Shown here in pieces: positions 52,365-60,804 of a DNA stretch of 64,000 nucleotides. The notes below the pieces were generated by a model. That model was not told where the DNA came from. It saw only the letters and a list, made by a program, of their open reading frames with translations, and ran no database searches. The DNA is from CALJFL01 sp036961205 (GTDB taxonomy: Bacteria; Pseudomonadota; Gammaproteobacteria; Pseudomonadales; Halieaceae): contig JBALVI010000008.1 of assembly GCA_036961205.1 (NCBI GenBank), positions 1 to 64,000 on the forward strand, given 5' to 3'. The first letter of the stretch is position 1, and every line of letters begins with the position of its first letter. The translations under genes and the position numbers were made by a program.

Positions 52365-53381
52365 TTATTTTGAAACGGAGGCAGCCGTGATCGCCTGCCG
52401 GTAGACGCGTGGTGCCACGCCATATTTTTTCTTGAATACTCGACTGAAATGCGCGTTGCTGGAAAAGCCCCAGCGAAAGGCTATTTCGGTGATGGACAGA
52501 GTAGACATACTGATGTCTTTTAAGGTCGAGTGGCATCGCTCCAGGCGCTTATCGCGTACAAGTGTGTGCAGCGACTTATCGTTCTCGGCAAAAATATCGT
52601 ACAGGTAGCGCTTCTTAATACCCAGATGCTGGGCGACATCTTCGGGTCGTATACATCGGTCAGCTAAATGTGCATCGATGTAATCAATGGCCTTATGAAG
52701 ATAGGCCACACGAACGCTGCTATCACCAGGCATCCGGGTTTGGCCTTCCGATTCAAACGCATGTGCCAGCAACTCGACTATCGTGTTTGCACTGGCAAGC
52801 TTGGTCTGCTCTCCAAGTGTGTTCTGGTTAAACCATACCGACATGATGAAATCCCAGGCCAGTGCAAAGCTGCCGACCGAGGCGTCGTGCGGCACGATGC
52901 AATAGGGCTGTATTTTGGCCAAGCGTGACTGTAGTAGGGCGTGTGGGACAATCAAGGTAATGCCCAGAAATTCTGGTCGATGAACACGGTAATCCTTACA
53001 GCCATCCACCATGGTAATAATTCGTTCGCCGCCACGGGATTCCTTGCCGCCCTGGTAGTGCCAGCTGGATTCACCACCTGACATTTCTACGGGCAGGTAA
53101 ATCAGACAGTGGTTTTGGTTAGCGTCATTGACAATGTCGGTGTAGGTGCGCACACCAACTAGCGGTGCATTGGTGTGGCAGGCGAATAGTTTTAATGGAC
53201 CAAGATCCAGTGTTCGAAATTCCGCTTTGAATGCGCTGGTTTGCGCAGATTCCAAATGCATACGGAAGAAAGTGTTGCTGATCACCGCGCCATGATTTTG
53301 TACGGACTGAGTTTGCTCACAAGCGTCGTTGTTTCGTAAGGTAGCCAGTAGTGGGTGCATACCAAAAGCGCCTCTTGTCAT
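52365..53381 (-). CDS. AraC-family transcriptional regulator
   Basis: A 338-residue activator type. The N-terminal AraC-binding-like domain (to ~residue 200; FRTLDLGPLKLFACHTNAP) belongs to the AraC_binding_2 pattern. The C-terminal double helix-turn-helix is RPEDVAQHLGIKKRYLYDIF and then ITEIAFRWGFSSNAHFSRVF. The start is either ATG 53381 (AAGG close by) or ATG 53360 (GAGG ten bases upstream). Seven bases separate it from the IorB-like stop. It is likely to control the Mo-hydroxylase operon and perhaps the divergent P450 genes; no binding site was identified. Confidence 0.92.
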   Translation of the reverse strand: MTRGAFGMHPLLATLRNNDACEQTQSVQNHGAVISNTFFRMHLESAQTSAFKAEFRTLDLGPLKLFACHTNAPLVGVRTYTDIVNDANQNHCLIYLPVEMSGGESSWHYQGGKESRGGERIITMVDGCKDYRVHRPEFLGITLIVPHALLQSRLAKIQPYCIVPHDASVGSFALAWDFIMSVWFNQNTLGEQTKLASANTIVELLAHAFESEGQTRMPGDSSVRVAYLHKAIDYIDAHLADRCIRPEDVAQHLGIKKRYLYDIFAENDKSLHTLVRDKRLERCHSTLKDISMSTLSITEIAFRWGFSSNAHFSRVFKKKYGVAPRVYRQAITAASVSK

Positions 53382-53388
53382 CGCCTTG

Positions 53389-55566
53389 TTAAACTAGATT
53401 GAAACCGTGTTTTGAAAATGGCAAAGTACGTAAGCGCTTACCCGTGGCTGCGAACAGTGCATTACCCAGTGCTGGTGCAATAAGGGCTGTAGGCGGTTCA
53501 CCAACACCGGTGGCAGTCTCGCCACTGTTCAATATATGCACATCTATCGCTGGCATTTGGGCTATTCGAAGCGGCTTGTAGTCGTGGAAGTTGCTCTGTT
53601 GGACTTTGCCTCCCACAAGCACAATTTCGCCCATGGCCGCCGCAGTCAGGCCGTAAGCGATTCCACCCTGAATTTGCGCTTCTACATTCATCGGATTAAC
53701 TGCAAAGCCACAGTCAACCACACAGCACACACGTTCTATAGTGTAGTCCCCGTTATCTTTGACGCTCAATTCCACTACTTCGGCGATATAGGTTCCAAAG
53801 GCCTGGTGCGAGGCCATGCCACGGAAACGGCCTTCGGGTAGTGGTTTGTTCAGTTCAGCCTTCTCGCCAAGTAGGACCAGTAAATTGTGCATTCTCGGCG
53901 CGTCCTTGCAAAGCTCCAGGCGAAGCTCGAATGGGTCCTTACCACCTAGGTCGGCCAATTCATCCAGAAAACACTCGTAGGCAAAAGTGGTATGGGTTTG
54001 GGCTACGGAGCGCCACCAAAGGGGCACAATTCCGAGCTTCTCCGGGTTGTGTGATTCAATTCGATGATTGGCAATCGCATAATCCTGGTTAACCAGGCCA
54101 TCTACGGAATACGCATCCAGGCCGTTGGCCATGTATTTTGCTTCCTGGATAGTGTTTTGCATGATCGACTGGCCTACCGCAACTTGATGCCATGCGATTG
54201 GCATGCCTTTGTCGTCCAAACCCGCTTTGATTCGATGTACGAATAATGGGCGGAAGAAGTGCGCATGCATGTCTTCCTCACGTGACCAGATCAATTGCAC
54301 TGGCACGTCTTCGCCGCGAGCTGTCTCTACTGAATCGGCAACATAGTCGCCAGTAGTGCTGCTACGGCGGCCAAAGCTGCCACCGATAAGTTGACGATTG
54401 ATAGTTACGGCGTCTTTAGGTAAGCCTAGCAAGTTGGCCACCACGGTTTGGTCGTTACCTTGATATTGGGTTCCTACCCAAACATCGCAGCGGTCGTCAG
54501 CTACCAGAGCGGTGCAGCTCAGGGGCTCCATGGCCGCATGCGCGAGATAGGGGACTTCATAAACAGATTCTATTGTTTTGCTCGCCGATTGCAGCGCCTT
54601 AATAGCGTCTCCCTTGTCTTCTGCCACCAAGCCCGGTTGCTTGGACGTTTCGCGGTATTCGGCATAAAACTTTTCGGAAGACAGGTCAGTAAATGGGCCA
54701 TCGTGCCATTCGATTTGTAGCGCATCGCGGCCTTTTCTGGCATTCCAGTAGGTGTCAGCAAGCACCACAACACCAGCGCTGATCTGCTTAACTTTTTTAA
54801 CGCCTTTAACCTTCAATGCCTCACTGGGGTTGAAGGACTTTACGCTGCCGCCATAAATTGGTGGTCGGGCGGCTGATGCAAATAATTGCCCGGGCAATCG
54901 GAAATCTATGCCAAAGATGGCGGTGCCAGTCACTTTTTCTGGGCCTTCCAGGCGCTTTACGTCAGTACCCAGCACTGTGAATTCAGAGCTGGGTTTCAGT
55001 GTAATGCTCTCGGGTGCTTTGATCTTATGGCTGCGAATAACGGGCAGCAGTTCGCCATAGCTGATCATGCGCTTACTGGAATCATGTAGCACATAGCCAT
55101 CTTCAGTGCTCAGAGAATCAATGCCTACAGACCAATGCTGTGACGCCGCACGAAGCAGCATGACCCGCGTTTTTGCTGCCGCGGTTCGCATGGGCACCCA
55201 GGAACTTCCAGTGGAGGTACTGCCACCGGTGAGATATTCGCCGTACTGGCTGTGAAAATACTCTGGTGCGATCGGCGCGTCTTCAACAACAACTTTGCTC
55301 CAATCAAAATCCAGTTCTTCTGCTGCCAGCATGGGTAGTGCCGTGTACGCTCCATTGCCAAATTCAGCATGATTGACCAATATGCCAATGGTGTTATCTG
55401 GCGAGATACGAATGAATGTGTTGGCCAGCATCGGCCCACTCGCCAACGTAGCGTCCGCTGCGCGGCCATGTGACGGTAAGTGAAAGCCGAACAGGAAGCT
55501 GCCTGTCGCTACCCCACTGGCCTTGAGAAAAGATCTACGCGATTGATCTGTGGCGGAGTCAGACAT
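53389..55566 (-). CDS. Molybdenum hydroxylase large subunit (IorB-like)
   Basis: A 725-residue xanthine-dehydrogenase-family molybdopterin-binding subunit of the isoquinoline 1-oxidoreductase/aldehyde-oxidase type. It has a twin-arginine signal (SRRSFLKASG, Arg10-Arg11), so the folded enzyme is exported to the periplasm. The RLEGPEKVTGTAIFGIDFR domain start, QLIGGSFGRRSSTTGDY loop and the end GVGEPPTALIAPALGNALF place the cofactor and active-site region; the last carries the catalytic Glu (GVGEPP). One base separates it from the small subunit. Hydroxylates a heterocycle or aldehyde using water. No cytochrome subunit is adjacent. Confidence 0.93.
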   Translation of the reverse strand: MSDSATDQSRRSFLKASGVATGSFLFGFHLPSHGRAADATLASGPMLANTFIRISPDNTIGILVNHAEFGNGAYTALPMLAAEELDFDWSKVVVEDAPIAPEYFHSQYGEYLTGGSTSTGSSWVPMRTAAAKTRVMLLRAASQHWSVGIDSLSTEDGYVLHDSSKRMISYGELLPVIRSHKIKAPESITLKPSSEFTVLGTDVKRLEGPEKVTGTAIFGIDFRLPGQLFASAARPPIYGGSVKSFNPSEALKVKGVKKVKQISAGVVVLADTYWNARKGRDALQIEWHDGPFTDLSSEKFYAEYRETSKQPGLVAEDKGDAIKALQSASKTIESVYEVPYLAHAAMEPLSCTALVADDRCDVWVGTQYQGNDQTVVANLLGLPKDAVTINRQLIGGSFGRRSSTTGDYVADSVETARGEDVPVQLIWSREEDMHAHFFRPLFVHRIKAGLDDKGMPIAWHQVAVGQSIMQNTIQEAKYMANGLDAYSVDGLVNQDYAIANHRIESHNPEKLGIVPLWWRSVAQTHTTFAYECFLDELADLGGKDPFELRLELCKDAPRMHNLLVLLGEKAELNKPLPEGRFRGMASHQAFGTYIAEVVELSVKDNGDYTIERVCCVVDCGFAVNPMNVEAQIQGGIAYGLTAAAMGEIVLVGGKVQQSNFHDYKPLRIAQMPAIDVHILNSGETATGVGEPPTALIAPALGNALFAATGKRLRTLPFSKHGFNLV

Positions 55567-55567
55567 T

Positions 55568-56035
55568 CTAGCTCTCCTGCTTCATGTTGGTCGCTGCCAG
55601 CTTGATCGCTTCGCGAATTCGAACATAGGTCCCGCAGCGGCAAACATTGCCGGCCATAGCGGTATCTATGTCTTCATCGGAGGGGGCAGTATTGTCCTTC
55701 AGTAGCGCAACTGCAGTCATAATTTGTCCAGACTGGCAGTAGCCACATTGCGCTACATCGCGGTCTAACCAGGCCTGTTGAACCGGGTGGTAAGTAGCGT
55801 CACTTGCCAGTGATTCAATGGTTTTGACATGTTGGTCGCCAAGGCTTGAAACCGGTGTAATACAGGAGCGGACGGGGGCGCCATCTATGTGTACGGTACA
55901 GGCGCCGCATTGGGCAATTCCGCAGCCAAATTTAGTGCCGGTAAGGTTAAGATTGTCTCTAAGAACCCACAGCAGAGGGGTGTCGGGCGTGGCGTCAACT
56001 TGGTGCTTTTCACCATTCACGTTAATGGTCAGCAT
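55568..56035 (-). CDS. [2Fe-2S] subunit of the molybdenum hydroxylase (IorA-like)
   Basis: A 155-residue protein with two [2Fe-2S] centres. The plant-type cluster is GCGIAQCGACTVHIDGAPVRSC. The second cluster in the helical domain has CGYCQSGQ and VCRCGTY. It passes electrons from the Mo centre of the IorB-like subunit. It has no own Tat signal and should be co-exported with the large subunit. First gene of the operon iorA-iorB-araC-mfs, divergent from the P450 operon over 324 bases. Confidence 0.93.
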   Translation of the reverse strand: MLTINVNGEKHQVDATPDTPLLWVLRDNLNLTGTKFGCGIAQCGACTVHIDGAPVRSCITPVSSLGDQHVKTIESLASDATYHPVQQAWLDRDVAQCGYCQSGQIMTAVALLKDNTAPSDEDIDTAMAGNVCRCGTYVRIREAIKLAATNMKQES

Positions 56036-56359
56036 TTTGGCTTTAACTCCATGATATGAGGTTTACCGAGGCATAATGACGGTGTATGTTAGGGCGCTAT
56101 TATTGTAAAAAAATAAGTATAACACCGCCTGAGAACCGATTTATACGATCGATTGCAATAGCTGCACTGTAGGGCGCTGTTTCACTGCATTTTTAGACAA
56201 GTTGGGCGTATTCTGTTCATCTAGAATGGGTTCGTAGACCATGTTAGACGCACAACCCCAACTCCACTGCGCCAACGGCTTATTTGATCAGCATTGACGC
56301 AGGCAGTAGCGTTCAATAAATGATCCTTACTCAATCGATAAGCAAAGAGGATATTCGAG
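56036..56359. other. 324-bp divergent region Mo-hydroxylase / P450
   Basis: No gene. TAGGGCGCT occurs twice (about 56092 and 56171). An in-frame TAA at 56339-56341 fixes the upper limit for the P450 start. No clear promoter pair; AraC sites would be expected here but none was recognised. Confidence 0.45.
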
Positions 56360-57574
56360 TTGACTACCCATCGTATTACCGGATTTCGTGAAGTTGAAGA
56401 GGCTTATCGACGGCCAGAGTTGAAGCAGGCCTTGTATAACGAAGGCGGAATACTGTTCGACAAGGTATTGGTGGATTTGCATGGCGACGAGCACCGAACA
56501 CGGCGAAGTATTGAAAGTCGTTTATTTCGCCGCAATTTCTTCCGCCAGTATGAGGCCGAAGTGTTTCCGCGTTTGATGCACGGTGCGATTGAGCGTTATT
56601 TGTTGAAAGAAAAAATGGATTTTAGGGATCTTGGCTATCGCATCATGCTAAATGTTGCCTTGGCCTTCGCTGGTATTGATAGACAGGACAACAGCGACGA
56701 AGAGGCTGACACCCTTCATCAACTTCTTTCGCAGCTTGGTCTCGCTGCCACCCTGGGCCAGTATCAGGGAGACAAAGAGCCAGTCAAGGAAGAAATCCGT
56801 GCGGCCTTAAGCAAATTCCAGAACGACTTTTTTATACCTGCAAAGTCGCGCAGAGAAGCGCTAATTGAACAGTTCAAAGCGGGTGCGATAGAAGAAAGTG
56901 ATTTGCCGCGCGACATTCTCACTGTGCTAATGACTAACGATGAAAAACTAAAAATGCCTGATGAGTTGATGATGCGGGAGGTGGCATTTTTCTATCTGGC
57001 TAGCGCTCACACCTCTGTGCATACGATGACTCATGCTATACACGAAGTATTCACCTGGTTTGAGCGCAACGACGGTGAAGCTACCAGCTTGAGCGACGAC
57101 CCGCTTACACTGCAAAAATTTGTTCTTGAGAGCATGCGCTTGCACCCCGCTAGCCCGGAGGGATGGCGTGAGACTGACCAGGAGGTTACGCTGACCGAAG
57201 GCAAAGAGCTGCGGGTAGGAGACGACATTGTTCTGGACTTGCAGGCGGCCAACCGTGATAAGGATGTTTTTGGTGTCGACGCGGCCGAGTACAACCCTTT
57301 CCGTGATCGAGTCGCGAGGACCAGTCCAGCGGGCTTATCCTTTGGCGGTGGAATTCATGTCTGTTTGGGGATGAATTTGGTTGCCGGCACGCTTTTGAAA
57401 ACAGACGCAGAATACGACCCCGAAAACCATCAATACGGCACAATTACTCTGATCCTCAGAGAAATGCTGCGACGCGGTGCGTCGCCTGACCCCGATCAGC
57501 CCCCCAGAAAGCAAGCGAATACCCTGCGCGATGTTTGGGAGATTTATCCATTGCAGTTCACGGATATTGGCTAA
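56360..57574 (+). CDS. Cytochrome P450, atypical (first of tandem pair)
   Basis: A 404-residue haem monooxygenase. Haem ligand Cys335 is in SFGGGIHVCLG, the K-helix ExxR is Glu257-Arg260 (ESMR), and the C-helix HGDEHRTRR is at residue ~41. The start is TTG 56360 (AGAGG nine bases upstream); a TAA at 56339-56341 rules out a longer product. The protein begins at about the B helix, so the usual ~50-residue N-terminal region (helix A, first sheet) is missing. The I-helix reads ASAHTS, with His217 where P450s carry the acid of the acid-alcohol pair. Both oddities are shared with the next gene. Substrate unknown. Confidence 0.88.
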   Translation: MTTHRITGFREVEEAYRRPELKQALYNEGGILFDKVLVDLHGDEHRTRRSIESRLFRRNFFRQYEAEVFPRLMHGAIERYLLKEKMDFRDLGYRIMLNVALAFAGIDRQDNSDEEADTLHQLLSQLGLAATLGQYQGDKEPVKEEIRAALSKFQNDFFIPAKSRREALIEQFKAGAIEESDLPRDILTVLMTNDEKLKMPDELMMREVAFFYLASAHTSVHTMTHAIHEVFTWFERNDGEATSLSDDPLTLQKFVLESMRLHPASPEGWRETDQEVTLTEGKELRVGDDIVLDLQAANRDKDVFGVDAAEYNPFRDRVARTSPAGLSFGGGIHVCLGMNLVAGTLLKTDAEYDPENHQYGTITLILREMLRRGASPDPDQPPRKQANTLRDVWEIYPLQFTDIG

Positions 57575-57575
57575 A

Positions 57576-58784
57576 ATGAGAGACGTTTCGCGCGTTGAGC
57601 GTTATACCGATGCATTCGACGCCATGTGCGATCGAAATCTTGTCCAGTCAATGTACAGCGAGTGTACTGTGCTGATGGATAGCGTATTGCTGGTACTTCA
57701 TGGCGATGAGCATGCTTTACGCCGCAGCAACGAATTGAAGTTGTTTCGAAAAGATTTTGCTCGTTATTACCTGAAAGAGGTCTATCCGAAAACCCTCGAG
57801 ATGACGCTGGAACCGTATCTGCGCGAAGGCCATATGGAGTTGTTTGATTTCGCGCATCGGGTCAATATAAATCTAAGCGCAGACTTTGCAGGCATCGATA
57901 GGCCGACCGGTCGGGTCGAAGAAACTGAGCGGCTAATGGCGTTGGTGCGAAAGTTTTCAGAAGGTGCAACGCTGTTTCATTCAACGCGCGATAAGGCTGA
58001 GGTATGTACTGAGGTTGAGCAGGCGCTAGAGCAGTTTGACCTGGAGTTTTTTCAACCATCGAAAGCGCGCCGTGAGTACGCACTGCAACAATTTGAGCTA
58101 GGCGAGCTAAGCGAGGACCAGCTGCCGCGGGATATTCTGACTGTGCTGCTGCAAAACCGCGACGCGCTAGGCATGGATGATGCACTGATGCGGCGCGAAA
58201 CCGGATTTTTTCTGCAAGCGGGTTTTCACAGTTCTGGTAATTCAACCGTGCATGCTTTTCACGAAATATACAGTTGGTTGCAAGCACACCCGGAAGATAA
58301 ATCCCGCATATTGGAAGACCGTTTATTTATGCAACGCTGCGTGCATGAAAGCATGCGTTTGCACCCTGCCAGCCCGGCGGCCTGGCGAACAGCCGCATGC
58401 CCAATGTCTCTGCCCAACGGTATCGATGTTAAAGAGCAAGGTGCTGTCGTGGTCGATCTTCAAGCGGCGAATATGGACACCGATATTTTTGGCGAGGATG
58501 CCGCTCAGTACAACCCGCATCGGAGCATAACAGGGCGTTACCCGCCGTATGGCTTAACGTTCGGAATAGGCCTACATACTTGTTTTGGTCGCGATTTGGC
58601 TGGCGGTGCGGTGCCCAAAGCCAATACTGACCCTGATGAACATCACTACGGTATCGTGACCAGCCTGGTTCAGCGCTTGTTCGACGTGGGCGCACAACCA
58701 GACCTGACCAAGCCACCATCCATGGACTCCAATACTGAACGCAAAAATTGGGCAAGCTATCCGGTTCTGTTAACGCACACTTGA
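57576..58784 (+). CDS. Cytochrome P450, atypical (second of tandem pair)
   Basis: A 402-residue paralogue of the preceding P450. Haem Cys336 is in TFGIGLHTCFG, ExxR is Glu258-Arg261 and the C-helix is HGDEHALRR. Like its neighbour it starts at the B helix and has His218 in the I-helix (AGFHSS) where an acidic residue is expected; the alcohol is Ser. Both carry a DPDEHHYGIVT / DPENHQYGTIT segment after the haem loop. It starts one base after the first P450 stops. The pair may act as a heteromer or on successive intermediates, with electrons from the ferredoxin at 60456. A frame extending back to 57477 overlaps the first P450 and is not used. Confidence 0.88.
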   Translation: MRDVSRVERYTDAFDAMCDRNLVQSMYSECTVLMDSVLLVLHGDEHALRRSNELKLFRKDFARYYLKEVYPKTLEMTLEPYLREGHMELFDFAHRVNINLSADFAGIDRPTGRVEETERLMALVRKFSEGATLFHSTRDKAEVCTEVEQALEQFDLEFFQPSKARREYALQQFELGELSEDQLPRDILTVLLQNRDALGMDDALMRRETGFFLQAGFHSSGNSTVHAFHEIYSWLQAHPEDKSRILEDRLFMQRCVHESMRLHPASPAAWRTAACPMSLPNGIDVKEQGAVVVDLQAANMDTDIFGEDAAQYNPHRSITGRYPPYGLTFGIGLHTCFGRDLAGGAVPKANTDPDEHHYGIVTSLVQRLFDVGAQPDLTKPPSMDSNTERKNWASYPVLLTHT

Positions 58785-58802
58785 AAACAACGAAGGATAA
58801 TG

Positions 58803-59543
58803 ATGAAAAAAGCTATTGTTACTGGTGCCGGTAATGGCCTGGGAGCCGATATTGCCCGGGCATTGTCTGAAGCGGGCTACAAAGTAGGAGTACTAGATTT
58901 TAATGAAGCTGATGCAATCGAGGTAGCAGCCCAACTGGAAAACGCCGTTGGACTGCATGCTGATGTGCGTGACCCAGAGTCAGTGAAGCAGGCTTTTGAC
59001 CAATTTGGTGATACACCAGACTTACTGGTCAACAATGCAGGCATTGTTCGTTTCGGGTCGATGGACGAACAATCAGTTGACGACTTCCTGGCCGTGATCA
59101 ATGTTAATTTAGTCGGCAGTTGTATTTGCTCGCGTGAAGCCGGTATCAGAATGCTTGAGCAGGGCTCGGGCCATATTATAAACATCACATCGATTAATGG
59201 TGTGCACCCCGCACCCGGAACCGGGACCTACGGCGCTACTAAAGCTGGCTTGGCCAATCTTACGCAATTAATGGCAATAGAGTGGGGCCCACGTGGTGTG
59301 CGTGTTAACGCCATTGCTCCGGGGTTTATCGATGGCGGCATGTCGAAACCAATCTATGCAAACCCCAAAGTTCGAGAGGCGAGAAGCAATGGTGTGCCCA
59401 CTCAACGTTTAGGTACGCCCAATGATATCTCTCAAGCCATTCTTTTTCTGGATTCCGAGGGCGCCAGTTATATCAGCGGTCAGCAACTGGTAGTTGACGG
59501 AGGAGTTATTAATAGCGTTCTCTCACAGCTTCCTAGAGAGTAA
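58803..59543 (+). CDS. SDR-family oxidoreductase
   Basis: A 246-residue short-chain dehydrogenase: VTGAGNGLGADIARAL, VLDFNE (NAD-type acidic turn), VNNAGIVR, TSINGVHPAPGTGTYGATK with Ser-Tyr-Lys present. Two in-frame ATGs occur (58800, 58803); the second is better spaced from AAGGA. Lies 15-18 bases after the second P450, thus in the same operon, and would oxidise the alcohol formed by the P450s. Confidence 0.92.
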   Translation: MKKAIVTGAGNGLGADIARALSEAGYKVGVLDFNEADAIEVAAQLENAVGLHADVRDPESVKQAFDQFGDTPDLLVNNAGIVRFGSMDEQSVDDFLAVINVNLVGSCICSREAGIRMLEQGSGHIINITSINGVHPAPGTGTYGATKAGLANLTQLMAIEWGPRGVRVNAIAPGFIDGGMSKPIYANPKVREARSNGVPTQRLGTPNDISQAILFLDSEGASYISGQQLVVDGGVINSVLSQLPRE

Positions 59544-59652
59544 TCAAGCTGGTGGCTAACAAAATAATCTTATCGGGCTGGATTTCGCACTCCGTTACAG
59601 AATTTTCAAAAGCGCTAGCTAATTTACTGGATAATTACGACAGGGGAGTCGA

Positions 59653-60414
59653 ATGAGGTCACTGGAAAATGCATCTATTTTAATAACCGGCGGCGGGTCG
59701 GGTTTGGGTCGTGGTGCCGCGCTACACTTTGTACGTTGTGGTGCCAAGGTGACTATTTGTGGGCGTCGGCAAGAGAAAATTGATGCGGTTGCCAAGGAGC
59801 TGGGTTCTAGTTGTCTGGCGGTTCAGGGTGATATTACTGTTGCCGTCGATAGGCAGCGCATCGTTGATGCTGCGGTTCAACATGGTAATGGCTTATTCGC
59901 GTTGATCAACAATGCAGGCAATATGTACCGGGGGCCTATTGAAGAATTGAAAGAAGAGCAATTGCTGGAGATTTTTCATTCGAATGTTATTGCAGGCATG
60001 ATGCTATCGGGCCTCGCCGTTCCGCATTTGGAAAAAACACAGGGTGCTATTATTTTTCTTGGTTCTACCCATACGCGTCGCGCTATTCCAGGGGCCTCGC
60101 CTTATGCCGCCAGTAAGGCGGCGGTGCAGGGTTTGTCGCGTGTACTGGCAGCAGAACTGGGACCCAAAAAGATTCGCGTGAACTGTATTCTTCCTGGAGC
60201 GGTATTTACCGAAATCAATCAACGTGCAGGATTGTTTGACGATAAAGCTGCGAAGAAGCGTCTGGAAGGTATGTCTGATTTACATGCGCTAGGTCGTATT
60301 GGTACTGAGGAAGAAATTGCCGAGGCGGCTGAATATTTAATTCGCGCACAATGGACAACCGGTGCAATTGTCGACGTTGACGGTGGCTTTGGTCTAGGCT
60401 TGCTAAACGCTTGA
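59653..60414 (+). CDS. SDR-family oxidoreductase
   Basis: A 253-residue short-chain dehydrogenase: ITGGGSGLGRGAALHF, CGRRQEK (basic turn, NADP preference), INNAGNMY, and GSTHTRRAIPGASPYAASK. The catalytic Tyr and Lys are intact. AGGGGAG precedes the ATG. 109 bases separate it from the previous SDR, so an internal promoter is possible. Probably part of the P450 operon. Confidence 0.91.
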   Translation: MRSLENASILITGGGSGLGRGAALHFVRCGAKVTICGRRQEKIDAVAKELGSSCLAVQGDITVAVDRQRIVDAAVQHGNGLFALINNAGNMYRGPIEELKEEQLLEIFHSNVIAGMMLSGLAVPHLEKTQGAIIFLGSTHTRRAIPGASPYAASKAAVQGLSRVLAAELGPKKIRVNCILPGAVFTEINQRAGLFDDKAAKKRLEGMSDLHALGRIGTEEEIAEAAEYLIRAQWTTGAIVDVDGGFGLGLLNA

Positions 60415-60455
60415 GTATTAAACTGGTTCGACCAAAAAATTAATGAGGTAGGAGA

Positions 60456-60791
60456 ATGGCGGTAGGAAATCTTATCAGTATCAGTGTGACTGATCGCTCA
60501 GGCACAGAGCTTGCTGTGGAATCGCGAGCAGATCAAGACAATATAATGCAGGTCTTATACGACGCTGATCAAGACATAGAGGCTGCATGTGGCGGCTGCG
60601 CGAGCTGCGCTACCTGTCATATTTATATAGAACCTGAATGGATGGAAAAGACCCCGCCCAGAGATGGAATCGAAGAAATGCTTTTGCAAGGCAGTGAGTA
60701 CTTCGACGAGCAGCGTTCAAGATTAAGTTGCCAGATCAAGCTGGACTCCAGCCTTGACGGTATGAAGCTAGTACTTGCACCTGAAGATTGA
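60456..60791 (+). CDS. Adrenodoxin-type [2Fe-2S] ferredoxin
   Basis: A 111-residue electron carrier. Cluster ligands are Cys45, Cys51, Cys54 and Cys92 (ACGGCASCATCH, then SRLSCQI). An extra cysteine, Cys48, sits inside the loop. This class (putidaredoxin, adrenodoxin) donates electrons to bacterial P450s, and three P450 genes flank it. No ferredoxin reductase gene is in the window. It overlaps the upstream open end of the next SDR frame, but that SDR starts 13 bases after the ferredoxin stop. Confidence 0.93.
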   Translation: MAVGNLISISVTDRSGTELAVESRADQDNIMQVLYDADQDIEAACGGCASCATCHIYIEPEWMEKTPPRDGIEEMLLQGSEYFDEQRSRLSCQIKLDSSLDGMKLVLAPED

Positions 60792-60804
60792 TGGAGCTCC
60801 AACA

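Noticed and set aside
25095..56180. TAGGGCGC(T) found in several intergenic gaps (about 25096, 30596, 56092, 56171)
   Set aside because: Short, variable at its edges and without constant spacing to genes; a similar string occurs in coding DNA near 24183, so chance is likely.
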